Below, piece by piece: positions 48,946 to 57,324 of a stretch of DNA of 64,000 nt (the stretch's first letter is position 1; every line of letters begins with the position of its first letter). Below the pieces are notes generated by a model that saw only the letters and a list, made by a program, of their open reading frames with translations, was not told the origin of the DNA and made no database searches. A program made the position numbers and the translations under genes. This stretch comes from Corticimicrobacter populi (GTDB lineage Bacteria > Pseudomonadota > Gammaproteobacteria > Burkholderiales > Burkholderiaceae_B). The DNA is taken from the NCBI RefSeq assembly GCF_003123725.1, contig NZ_QETA01000002.1, positions 434,001 through 498,000 on the forward strand, in the 5' to 3' direction.

Positions 48946-50130
48946 ATGACTACCTTTTTCATTAAACTTTCGCCACAGGGGCGGGATGATCGTCTGCACC
49001 TTGAAAAGCGCGGGGCTACCCTGCTCTTTAATGGAGAGTTATTCGACCCGTTAGCATATGATGAAAAACGGCCTAGCTGCCAGTGGATAGTTGGGCGACC
49101 GGAAGCCATTGAAGGCGGTTGGTCAGTCACTGTAATTCTTCCACACGGATCGCCTGCTCCCCGCGCGACGCGGTTTCCTGACCCGATTAGTGTGTCTACC
49201 GACGGACCAGTTGAGCTTCCTCCTTATGAGGGGCCTGACGAGGATCATGAAGATCTTCTCATAGCTGTTGCCGCGAAATTGGCTGAAAATAAGAACCTCG
49301 AAACTACTGAAGATAACTATGAAATCAAGGTTCCGAAGCGGCTCGTTCTTAGGGACATGCCTAAAGGAGTCTACTTCAGCGAGCATGCAGGGCCATTCGC
49401 AAAATTTCCGGAATTTGGCGCTGTGGTCGCACATGTAATTGGTACTGTTTCTTTACTTGATCTCGAGATGTTGCGCACTGCGGTAAGTCAGCACGGAAGT
49501 GAGTCGTTACTGGCAATTGGGACTGCATTCCCAATGCTTAAAAGTGATGAGCAAAAAGCAAAATACATCCGATCATTTGCAAAAGAGACCGGTCGTCCAC
49601 GAGTGTCAGAGACAATCGAGTGGGCATATAGATTTTCAAAACCCATTTACGAAATACGTAATGCCTTTGCACATCATATTTGGGGTGAATGTCCTGCGCT
49701 GCCCGATGCATTACTTCTTGCTAATCCAAAGGATCAACTGATTGGTCACGCAGCACTCTCGCAACTTTTAGGTCATCGACATGCCGATGAGGAAGCGCAA
49801 ACGTTAACGCGGATTGTGGCTGGAGAGGGAGGGTCAAGCCTGTCCGAGGTCGACGCACGAACTATCTTCAAAATGGTAATGTCGCGACAAAACAGTCCCT
49901 CTAGGATTGAAGCGTTTAACATGACCTTCAACAATCCTATGGGTATCTATGCTCCCGCTGCTGAAGTATGGACCGCCAATGATTTCAGGAATGCCCTTCT
50001 CGCTGCCTCTATAGCGCAGAAGCATGTTGTGAAGCGACTTCAGCAAGTCTCACAATGGCTGCATGGGCTGTTGGCTGAGGATAAGTTGGAGCCTTTACCC
50101 GAAAAACCCTTAAAAAGCCGGAGACAGTAA
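48946..50130 (+). CDS. Chimeric protein: phage-tail-region-like N-terminus and HEPN-like domain
   Basis: Residues 1-92 (MTTFFIKLSPQGRDDRLHLEKRG start, CQWIVG, VTVILPHG, DGPVELP) resemble a small protein encoded beside tail-fibre genes in tailed prophages (recalled similarity). Residues 100-250 are helical and contain EIRNAFAHH at 236-244, an Rx4H motif (R238, H243) like that of HEPN RNases. Residues 330-394 end in a basic tail. The gene uses TTA and other AT-rich codons rare in its neighbours and abuts a broken tctA fragment, both signs of transfer. The function is unknown: a toxin, defence or RNA-binding role is possible, and the HEPN call is by motif only. Confidence 0.65.
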   Translation: MTTFFIKLSPQGRDDRLHLEKRGATLLFNGELFDPLAYDEKRPSCQWIVGRPEAIEGGWSVTVILPHGSPAPRATRFPDPISVSTDGPVELPPYEGPDEDHEDLLIAVAAKLAENKNLETTEDNYEIKVPKRLVLRDMPKGVYFSEHAGPFAKFPEFGAVVAHVIGTVSLLDLEMLRTAVSQHGSESLLAIGTAFPMLKSDEQKAKYIRSFAKETGRPRVSETIEWAYRFSKPIYEIRNAFAHHIWGECPALPDALLLANPKDQLIGHAALSQLLGHRHADEEAQTLTRIVAGEGGSSLSEVDARTIFKMVMSRQNSPSRIEAFNMTFNNPMGIYAPAAEVWTANDFRNALLAASIAQKHVVKRLQQVSQWLHGLLAEDKLEPLPEKPLKSRRQ

Positions 50131-50506
50131 TCGCCCGGAAAAATTCGGCAGCGGTGCCATCGAAGACGGTGCCGGCCCCGAGTCCGTCAATAGCGCCGCC
50201 GACTAGACCTCGTTCATTCCGACGCTGTCGCTGGGAATTCCCGGAAGCCCCACGATGACGTTGATGCTGGGTGCCCTGATGATTCACGGCATTGCGCTGG
50301 GTCCGCAACTGATGACTGGGCAGCCGTCCTTGTTCTGGAGCCTGGTCATGAGCTTCTGAATCGGCAACATCCTGCTGGTCATCCTGAATGTTCCCCTGAT
50401 CGGTGTTTGGGTGAAGGTGCTGACCGATCCCTATCACTATCTGTATCCGTCGGTGTGGATGCTCATCGCCATCGGAACCTACGTCAACAGCAGCATCATC
50501 GATATG
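50129..50506 (+). pseudogene. tctA: Remnant of tripartite tricarboxylate transporter permease tctA
   Basis: One reading frame gives RPEKFGSGAIEDGAGPES, then TSFIPTLSLGIPGSPTM, LMLGALMIHGIALGPQLMTG, LFWSLVMSF and IGNILLVILNVPLIGVWVK, an internal stretch of TctA. Two in-frame stops interrupt it: TAG at 50204 (a glutamine in relatives) and TGA at 50357 (a tryptophan). Homology begins at the stop of the foreign-looking gene and ends near 50506; the N-terminal half and C-terminus are missing. Confidence 0.85.
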
Positions 50507-50551
50507 GTTCCCCCCTCCCGATTATACGGACATTGCCTGTTCGGACCCCGC

Positions 50552-50920
50552 TCAGACCGGATGAATCATAGCCGCGCGGCGGGCCTCGCAAATAGCCGCG
50601 TGATGATGGTCGGCCCATTCCACCAATCGCTGCATGGGCTCCAGGAACGAGCGTCCGAGGTCAGTCAGTGCATATTCCACGCGAGGTGGCACTTCTGCAT
50701 ACAGCGTGCGACTGACGAAACCATCATATTCAAGGCGTTTGAGCGTGCGCGACAACATCTGGCGCGAGATATCGCCGATTTCCCGATTCAGCTCATTGAA
50801 ACGCAGTGTACGTTGCGCCAATGCCTCCAGAATCAGCAGGCTCCACTGGTCGCCGATCCGGTCGAGGACATCGCGGATCGGACAGGGTTGATCGAAGCTG
50901 GGCAATTCGGAGGTGGACAT
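50552..50920 (-). CDS. HxlR-family transcriptional regulator
   Basis: The 122-residue winged-helix protein has the HxlR signature CPIRDVLDRIGDQWSLLILEAL (Cys13 in the redox-sensing position), RFNELNREIGDISRQMLSRTLKRLE and the wing YDGFVSRTLYAEVPPRVEYALT. It is divergent from an NAD(P)-binding reductase gene, the typical HxlR target, and a palindrome sits between them. Cys13 suggests thiol or electrophile sensing (inference). Confidence 0.92.
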   Translation of the reverse strand: MSTSELPSFDQPCPIRDVLDRIGDQWSLLILEALAQRTLRFNELNREIGDISRQMLSRTLKRLEYDGFVSRTLYAEVPPRVEYALTDLGRSFLEPMQRLVEWADHHHAAICEARRAAMIHPV

Positions 50921-51028
50921 GTGTGTCGTAAGGAGGATGAGGGCAAAGGTCAGTATGCAGGTACCAGGTCACACGGTGGTGACTTCTTGTGTCTGCTGCT
51001 GGGCTACTGTAGCATCGCTTATCTCAAT

Positions 51029-51045
51029 GGTCTATTTTGTAGACC
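51029..51045. promoter_or_regulatory. Candidate HxlR operator
   Basis: GGTCTA-TTTTG-TAGACC is a perfect 6-bp inverted repeat in the 159-base spacer between the hxlR-type gene and the reductase gene, about 35 bases before the reductase ATG. Confidence 0.55.
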
Positions 51046-51079
51046 TTTTTCTTATATGTGATTTCAAGGAGTCTGGAGC

Positions 51080-51691
51080 ATGGCACATATCGCATTGATC
51101 GGCGCATCGGGTCGGGCAGGGGCACGTATTCTCAAGGAGTTGTCGGATCGCGGACATACGATTACCGCTATCGCGCGCCATCCCGAGAAAATCGCTGTAC
51201 TGCCTGGTGTGACGGCACGCCAGGGGGATGCGCAGGATCGTGCGGCATTGGTTCAACTGCTCCAGGGGCACGATGCTGTTGTCAGTGCCGTGATGTTCGG
51301 TCAGTCGAACCCTGAGGTGCTGATCGGTGCGGTCAAGGAGGCGGGTGTGCCGCGTTATCTGGTTGTAGGCGGGGCGGGCAGTCTGGAGGTTGCCCCGGGC
51401 CAGCGTCTGATCGACCAGCCTGATTTTCCTGAGGCCTATCGTCCCGAAGCCTCTCGTGGTGCCGCTTTTCTGGCACGTCTGAAAGAAGAGCCTGATCTTG
51501 ACTGGACTTTTCTGTCGCCATCGGCGGAGTTCGTGCCGGGTGAGCGCACTGGAAAATTTCGTCTCGAAAATGATGCGTTGCTGGTAGGTAAAGAGGGGAG
51601 CCGTATTTCTTTCGAGGACTACGCCGTTGCCATGGTGGATGAAATCGAAAAGCCGGCGCATTCGCGCCGCCGCTTCACCGTCGGCTATTGA
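51080..51691 (+). CDS. NAD(P)-binding SDR-type oxidoreductase (NmrA/YwnB-like)
   Basis: The 203-residue Rossmann protein begins MAHIALIGASGRAGARILKEL with the GASGxxG dinucleotide motif. It has the atypical SDR features AIARHPEKI, GHDAVVSAV, RYLVVGGAGSLEV and WTFLSPSAEF. Relatives are quinone or flavin-type reductases induced by stress. AAGGAG is eight bases ahead of the ATG. It is paired with the divergent HxlR regulator. A 10-bp hairpin at 51711-51738 follows but lacks a T tract. Confidence 0.88.
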   Translation: MAHIALIGASGRAGARILKELSDRGHTITAIARHPEKIAVLPGVTARQGDAQDRAALVQLLQGHDAVVSAVMFGQSNPEVLIGAVKEAGVPRYLVVGGAGSLEVAPGQRLIDQPDFPEAYRPEASRGAAFLARLKEEPDLDWTFLSPSAEFVPGERTGKFRLENDALLVGKEGSRISFEDYAVAMVDEIEKPAHSRRRFTVGY

Positions 51692-51758
51692 TATCAGGAG
51701 GCAGGCCACACCTGTCGTGGTCGCCAAGCCACGGCAGGATTGACCGGCTACTTTGAAT

Positions 51759-51787
51759 TTGACAGCCTACCTAACGATAGGTAGCAT
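51759..51787 (+). promoter_or_regulatory. Promoter with embedded operator ahead of the MFS exporter gene
   Basis: TTGACA (51759-51764) and TAGCAT (51782-51787) are 17 bases apart, a standard sigma-70 layout. Filling the spacer is CTACCTA-ACGA-TAGGTAG (51767-51784), a perfect 7-bp inverted repeat of the kind bound by TetR-type repressors. A bound repressor would block this promoter. Confidence 0.65.
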
Positions 51788-51849
51788 TCGGCCTCTTATT
51801 GTATATAAAACGCCAACATGGCTACATGGTTGGCACAGGAAGGACTGGT

Positions 51850-53061
51850 ATGAAAACCGTCGCAGCAGGCGCTGGAGCGCGTTCACTGCCGCTTGGCACA
51901 TCAATGATTCTTTTGCTGGCCTTGTTGACGGCACTGGATGCGATGGCAATCGATATGTATCTGCCAGGCATGCCGGCTATTGCCGAGGATTTCGGCGTGC
52001 CGGCAGGCAAGGCGCAACAGACGCTGTCTGTATTCCTGATCGGGCTGGCGATCGGTCAGGGGCTTTATGGGCCTTTGCTGGATCGTTATGGACGGCGCCT
52101 GCCGTTGCTGGTGGGTGTACTGGTTTTTGCCCTGGGGTCGGCGCTGGCAGCTCTGGCACCCAGCATCGAATGGCTGATGGCAGCCCGTTTTCTGCAGGCA
52201 CTGGGTGCGGCGGCAGGCCTGGTGGCACCTCGGGCCGTGGTCGCAGACTGCTGCTCCACCCTCGAGGCCGCGCGGATTTTCTCGCTGTTGATGCAGGTCA
52301 TGATGATTGCGCCCATCCTGGCCCCCCTGCTGGGCAGCCAGTTGCTGGTGTTGGGTGGGTGGCGTGCCATTTTCTGGGCGCTGGCGGGGTTATCGGTTCT
52401 GGGACTCATCTGGACATGGCGGGCCCTGCCGGAAACCCTGGCACCATCGGCACAGGTCGCATTGCGACCAGGCCCGTTGTTCCGAACATGGATGCAGCAA
52501 CTGGGCAACCGCGACTTCATGGCCTATGTGCTGGCGGGCGGCTTTGTTCTCAGCTCACTGTTTGCCTATATCAGTGGTGCGGCATTTATCTTCAGTGGGC
52601 ATTTCTCGCTGACCCCTGCACAGTTCAGCTATCTGTTCGCTGCGAATTCCCTGAGCCTGGTGGCTGGGGGGCAGATCTGCAACCTCCTGCTGCGCAGAGG
52701 TATCCGAGAGCAGCGGGTCCTGTATCTTGGGCTGGCCGTGCATACGGTGGCAGGCTTGGCGCTCTGGGGAGTGGTGCAGGCTGGCATGGCGACGCTGGGT
52801 GTGTACATCGGTTTGATTGCACTGGCGATAGGTGCACTGGGGTTGGTGTTTGGCAATCTGACGGCATTGACCATGGCCAGCGCAGGGCCACAGGCTGGCA
52901 TGGCCTCGGCGCTGATGGGGATGGTGCAGTATCTGATGTCGGCATTGGTCGGCTACGGTCTCAGCATGGCACCGTCCGGGCCGGCAGCCTTGCCGGTGGT
53001 CATCGCCCTGTGCGGTGCTCTTGCTTTCGCATTGTGCCTTCGGGGGCGGCGGCAGGGATGA
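51850..53061 (+). CDS. Bcr/CflA-family MFS drug exporter
   Basis: The 403-residue protein has twelve predicted membrane segments, the DHA1 motif in AIDMYLPGMPAIAEDFGV near residue 35 and the MFS motif A loop GLYGPLLDRYGRR near 75. Both are typical of Bcr/CflA multidrug exporters. AGGAAGG six bases ahead supports the ATG at 51850. Its promoter carries an operator-like palindrome, so repression by a TetR-type regulator encoded elsewhere is likely. Confidence 0.92.
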   Translation: MKTVAAGAGARSLPLGTSMILLLALLTALDAMAIDMYLPGMPAIAEDFGVPAGKAQQTLSVFLIGLAIGQGLYGPLLDRYGRRLPLLVGVLVFALGSALAALAPSIEWLMAARFLQALGAAAGLVAPRAVVADCCSTLEAARIFSLLMQVMMIAPILAPLLGSQLLVLGGWRAIFWALAGLSVLGLIWTWRALPETLAPSAQVALRPGPLFRTWMQQLGNRDFMAYVLAGGFVLSSLFAYISGAAFIFSGHFSLTPAQFSYLFAANSLSLVAGGQICNLLLRRGIREQRVLYLGLAVHTVAGLALWGVVQAGMATLGVYIGLIALAIGALGLVFGNLTALTMASAGPQAGMASALMGMVQYLMSALVGYGLSMAPSGPAALPVVIALCGALAFALCLRGRRQG

Positions 53062-53115
53062 TCGCGGCCTTGCCCATGCCATGGGTACAATGCATTTCTT
53101 TGCGCTGGAGGGGCG

Positions 53116-53955
53116 ATGTTTCGATGGCTGGCGGGTCGAGGTGCGACATCGCGTGATACGGCATTGCAGCAGGCTCGCATCGAGGATGCGGCCTGGCAGG
53201 CTGCATGTGCGGCGTTGCCCTTCCTCGTGGGGCTGAGCGCCGAAGAGGATGCCAGTCTGAGGGCCCGGGCAGCCTGGCTGCTGGCCAGCAAAACCTTCAG
53301 CGGTGCACATGGCATGGTGGTCACTGACGACATCATGCTGTCGATCGCCATTCAGGCCGCATTGCCCATTCTGGCGCTGGATCCCGCATGGTACGAAGGG
53401 TGGGTCGAGATCATCATCTATCCTGGTGGCTTCATGATCCCGCGTCGTGAGCAGGAGGATAGTGGTGTCGTGCACGAGTACCTGCAGGAAGCCTCGGGCG
53501 AGGCCTGGGAGGGGGGGCCGGTCATCCTGTCCTGGGAAGATGCGGAGCCGGGACAGGCGCTGCGTGACAATGTGGTCATCCATGAGTTCGCCCACAAGCT
53601 GGATCTGCGCAGTGGCGACATGGAGGGGATGCCCAGCCTGGTGGGGACGGGCATTTCACCTGCTGTCTGGCAGCAGACCCTGCAACAGGCTCTGGATGCT
53701 TTCGAGGCGGCTGTCCTGCAGGTCGGGGCTGCCATTCCTTCAGACGTGGATCCGGAGTCTGAGGAGGCGTTTCCGTGGTATGCCAGCCTGCCCATGGATC
53801 CTTATGCGGCAACGGACGAAGCGGAGTTCTTTGCAGTCAGTTCCGAGGTGTTCTTCGCTGACCCGGTGCCATTGGCCGACTGGTTTCCCGACTGGTATGC
53901 GCTGCTCTCGAAGTTCTATCGGCAAGACCCGTTGTCACGATTTCCGCAAACGTGA
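53116..53955 (+). CDS. mtfA: Zinc-dependent peptidase MtfA (M90 family)
   Basis: The 279-residue protein has the zinc motif HEFAHKLD near residue 156 and the third-ligand glutamate region in DEAEFFAVSSEVFF near 235, which fit the M90 (MtfA) family. In Escherichia coli MtfA is a peptidase that inactivates the glucose regulator Mlc. Mlc is not in this window, so the target here is open. The gene is not clearly part of an operon. Confidence 0.93.
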   Translation: MFRWLAGRGATSRDTALQQARIEDAAWQAACAALPFLVGLSAEEDASLRARAAWLLASKTFSGAHGMVVTDDIMLSIAIQAALPILALDPAWYEGWVEIIIYPGGFMIPRREQEDSGVVHEYLQEASGEAWEGGPVILSWEDAEPGQALRDNVVIHEFAHKLDLRSGDMEGMPSLVGTGISPAVWQQTLQQALDAFEAAVLQVGAAIPSDVDPESEEAFPWYASLPMDPYAATDEAEFFAVSSEVFFADPVPLADWFPDWYALLSKFYRQDPLSRFPQT

Positions 53956-54133
53956 TAATTGGCAATAAATAGAAATTTTACTGTCATTAATGGCTTGTTC
54001 TGTGGCCATTCAACACCCCATGCACGTCGTTTTTTTACCAATTTTCCTATTATCGATAACGACATAACCTTATGAAACACCTTCGTGTTAGCATCTGCCC
54101 CCAGTAGCTCGCATGACAATAGGATGAAGCATC

Positions 54134-55789
54134 ATGAAGCAGGTTCGGGGTTTGGATGGCTTTTTGCGTAATGTCACGATACGCGCACTGGTTCTTTTTA
54201 TTCTGCTGTTGATCAGCGTATTGGTTCTGGCATTATCGGCTCTTGGTATCGGTGCACTCAACAGTGCCGGCAGGGTACTCGATGGCAGCCATAGTTACCT
54301 CATGGAAGTGGCAGAACTGGGCAAGAGCAATGACCAGTTCATGCGGGCCCGGTTGCGGCTGAATCGACAATATGAATACGTGGAAGATGGGCGTACCGAG
54401 CAGGTGCGTACCGAGGGTGAGAGCGTCAGGGCCGCCATCGAGGCTTCGCGTCAGAGCTTTCAGCGCTTCCAGGAACTGGCTTCGCGACAGCCGCGTTTCA
54501 CGCAAGAAGTCAGCCAACTGGGAGATGCCTTCAAGACCGTCTTCGACCAGGGGGTGGAACCACTGGTGCAGTTTCTGGCACGTGGCGATTTGCAGGGCTT
54601 CAGCAAGCATAATGTCGATACCATGGTCAGCCTGAGCCGTGCCTTCGATCAGCGTGTCAGTGCCTACATCAAGACCATAGAAGAATACGAAGTCGATCAG
54701 ATATCACAGGCCAATGAGGATCGGCAGCGGGCCATTACTGCCATGCTGGCCGTGCTGGGATTCTGCCTGTTGGTCGTGCTGCTGGCTGATCGTTATGTTG
54801 TCAAATATGTGCGCAGGCCTCTTGACGAACTGCGCGGACATTTTCAGCGCATTGCCGCAGGTGATCTGACAGGACGGATCGAGCTGTTCGGGCGGAATTG
54901 TGTGGGGCGCATCATTCCCTTCCTGCGCGATATGCAGGGCAACCTGATCCGTACCGTAGGTACCGTGCGACAAGGCGTGGATGAAATCCATACAGGCGCT
55001 CGCGAGATCGCAATGGGCAATACGGATCTCTCGAGTCGTACCGAGCAGCAGGCTGCCTCCCTTGAAGAAACGGCTGCCAGCATGGAAGAGCTGGCCTCTA
55101 CGGTGCGGCACAGCGCCGACAATGCCGTGCAGGCCAATCATATGGCGACGACGGCCGGCCAGGTAGCCGAGCGCGGTGGGCAGGCGCTTGAGCAGGTGGT
55201 GCAGACTATGGCCGAAATTTCCGATAGCTCCAAGCGGATCGGCGAGATCGTCGGCGTCATCGACAGCATTGCCTTCCAGACCAATATCCTGGCGCTCAAT
55301 GCCGCCGTCGAGGCTGCCCGTGCCGGCGATCAGGGCAGGGGCTTTGCGGTGGTAGCCAGTGAGGTTCGGGCATTGGCGCAGCGCAGCGCCAATGCTGCCC
55401 GCGAGATCAAGGAACTGATCGGATCATCGGTGTCGACGGTCGATAACGGTGCGCGCCTGGTTGAGTCCACGGGGCGGACCATGGACGAACTGTTCAAGGC
55501 TGTACGCGATGTCAACGGACTGGTGAGTGAAATGGCGGCGGCTGCCAGGGAGCAATCCAGCGGTATCGAACAGGTCAATCTTGCCGTTGGCCAGATGGAT
55601 CAGGTGACGCAGCAGAATGCGGCGCTGGTCGAGCAGTCTGCTGCGGCTGCCAGCTCTTTGGAGCAGCAGGCCGATCAGTTGCAGCAGTCTGTTGCCGTGT
55701 TCCGACTGCCCGAGGGCGGTCAGATCATCGATATGGAAGATGAGGCCGGGCCTGCTGCCCTGCCGGCAGGGCAACGGGCGCTGGCATAG
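54134..55789 (+). CDS. Methyl-accepting chemotaxis protein
   Basis: The 551-residue receptor has TM1 at about 17-40, a 160-residue periplasmic four-helix ligand domain, TM2 at about 200-219, a HAMP domain (220-272) and the long cytoplasmic coiled coil with the hairpin tip near 375-420 ([25 protein letters not shown]). There is no C-terminal NWETF-type tether for CheR/CheB. No other chemotaxis gene is nearby. The ligand cannot be told. Confidence 0.94.
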   Translation: MKQVRGLDGFLRNVTIRALVLFILLLISVLVLALSALGIGALNSAGRVLDGSHSYLMEVAELGKSNDQFMRARLRLNRQYEYVEDGRTEQVRTEGESVRAAIEASRQSFQRFQELASRQPRFTQEVSQLGDAFKTVFDQGVEPLVQFLARGDLQGFSKHNVDTMVSLSRAFDQRVSAYIKTIEEYEVDQISQANEDRQRAITAMLAVLGFCLLVVLLADRYVVKYVRRPLDELRGHFQRIAAGDLTGRIELFGRNCVGRIIPFLRDMQGNLIRTVGTVRQGVDEIHTGAREIAMGNTDLSSRTEQQAASLEETAASMEELASTVRHSADNAVQANHMATTAGQVAERGGQALEQVVQTMAEISDSSKRIGEIVGVIDSIAFQTNILALNAAVEAARAGDQGRGFAVVASEVRALAQRSANAAREIKELIGSSVSTVDNGARLVESTGRTMDELFKAVRDVNGLVSEMAAAAREQSSGIEQVNLAVGQMDQVTQQNAALVEQSAAAASSLEQQADQLQQSVAVFRLPEGGQIIDMEDEAGPAALPAGQRALA

Positions 55790-55849
55790 CTGCCATCAGG
55801 GACAAATTTGATTCCGGGGCGGGGCAACTTGTTTGTGCCAGCCTCGGGA

Positions 55850-56176
55850 TTATGCAGAAGGGGCGTCCGAGGTGCCGAGCAGGTCGGTTGGAAAAAGTTC
55901 GAACTGGCTGTCGTGGTCGGTGCGCAGTCCACATTCCACCATGACAGGTTCCAGTGGCGTGCAGCAGCACGGCAAGACTTCGCTGGGGCCGACAAAGGCC
56001 AGTGGCTTTTCCCGGTAGCTGACCTGGCCTTCCAGCAGGGTCAGGCGGCACATGCCGCAGTAGCCACTGCGGCATTGGTACTCGACATCATGGCCGGTGC
56101 GCTCCAGACCTTCCAGTAAGGTTTCCCCTTCGCGCAGCGTGAATTGCTTGTCCCAAGTGGTGACAAGTGGCGTCAT
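55850..56176 (-). CDS. yfaE: 2Fe-2S ferredoxin of the NrdB-maintenance (YfaE) type
   Basis: The 108-residue plant-type ferredoxin has the cluster motif CRSGYCGMC (Cx4Cx2C) near 35-43 and a further cysteine in LPCCCTP near 70. In Escherichia coli YfaE reduces NrdB to restore the diferric tyrosyl cofactor. The ATG overlaps the nrdB stop by four bases, which supports the same role and translational coupling. Confidence 0.88.
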   Translation of the reverse strand: MTPLVTTWDKQFTLREGETLLEGLERTGHDVEYQCRSGYCGMCRLTLLEGQVSYREKPLAFVGPSEVLPCCCTPLEPVMVECGLRTDHDSQFELFPTDLLGTSDAPSA

Positions 56177-57306
56177 AGCTCGAAGTCATTCAGATCATCG
56201 GCCGAAACCTCGGCGTCGATCTGGCCCACCAGGTACGAACTCAGTTCCACTTCCTGGGGAGCGACCTGTACGGTATCGGATGCCAGCCAGGTATTGATCC
56301 AGGGAATGGGATTGTGCTTGACCTGCTCGAAGGCGGGTTTCAGGCCCACCGCCGTCATGCGGATGTTGGTGATGTACTCGACGTACTGGCTGAGGATATC
56401 CTTGTTCAGGCCGATCATGGAGCCATCGCGGAACAGGTACTCCGCCCACTGCTTTTCCTGGATCGCAGCCTGCTTGAACATCTCGAAACAGGCCTGATCG
56501 ACTTCCTGGGCTACCTTGGCAAACTCGGGGTCATCCTGGCCCGAGCGCATGATGTTCAGCAGGTGTTGGGTGCCGGTCAGGTGGAGAGCCTCGTCGCGTG
56601 CGATCAGGCGGATGATCTTGGCATTGCCTTCCATCAGCTTGCGCTCGGCAAAGGCGAACGAGCAGGCGAAGCTCACGTAGAAGCGGATGGCCTCGAGAAT
56701 GTTCACATTCATCAGGCACAGGTACATCTTCTTCTTGAGTTCGTACTCGCTCACGTGGCGCGTTTCACCGTTGATGACATGTTCGCCAGCGCCCAACTGC
56801 GAATACAGCATGGTGTCGTGGATCAGTTCATCGTAGTACGACGATATATCGCTGGCACGCAGCCTGATTTGCTCGTTGCGCATGATGTCGTCAAAGATGA
56901 TCGACGGATCATTGACGATGTTGCGGATGATGTGTGTGTACGAGCGCGAATGGATCGTTTCCGAAAACGCCCAGGTTTCGATCCAGGTTTCCAGTTCCGG
57001 CAACGACACCAGCGGCAGGAGTGCCACGTTGGGGCTGCGCCCCTGGATGGAGTCGAGCAGGGTCTGGTACTTCAGGTTGCTGATGAAGATGTGTTTTTCG
57101 TGATCCGGCAGGTTCTGGTAGTCGATGCGATCTTGCGATATATCGACTTCCTCGGGACGCCAGAAGAACGAGAGCTGCTTCTCGATCAGCTTTTCGAAGA
57201 TTGGATACTTCTGCTGGTCGTAGCGCGCCACGTTGACCGGCTGACCGAAGAACATCGGTTCCTTGAGCTGGTCATTGTCGGCCTTGGAAAAAATGCTGTA
57301 TGCCAT
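56173..57306 (-). CDS. nrdB: Class Ia ribonucleotide reductase, beta subunit
   Basis: NrdB carries the diiron-tyrosyl radical needed by NrdA. The 377 residues match the Escherichia coli length. Iron ligands are readable in [13 protein letters not shown] (Glu/His) and [14 protein letters not shown]. The C-terminus is acidic and hydrophobic ([14 protein letters not shown]), the segment that docks into NrdA. It lies 18 bases after nrdA and overlaps yfaE. Confidence 0.96.
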   Translation of the reverse strand: MAYSIFSKADNDQLKEPMFFGQPVNVARYDQQKYPIFEKLIEKQLSFFWRPEEVDISQDRIDYQNLPDHEKHIFISNLKYQTLLDSIQGRSPNVALLPLVSLPELETWIETWAFSETIHSRSYTHIIRNIVNDPSIIFDDIMRNEQIRLRASDISSYYDELIHDTMLYSQLGAGEHVINGETRHVSEYELKKKMYLCLMNVNILEAIRFYVSFACSFAFAERKLMEGNAKIIRLIARDEALHLTGTQHLLNIMRSGQDDPEFAKVAQEVDQACFEMFKQAAIQEKQWAEYLFRDGSMIGLNKDILSQYVEYITNIRMTAVGLKPAFEQVKHNPIPWINTWLASDTVQVAPQEVELSSYLVGQIDAEVSADDLNDFEL

Positions 57307-57324
57307 GGTGGTGTACGCCTTTCG

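Noticed and set aside
48704-50551. A complete prophage or genomic island
   Set aside because: No integrase, attachment repeats, structural genes or tRNA edge are present; only one phage-like domain is seen.
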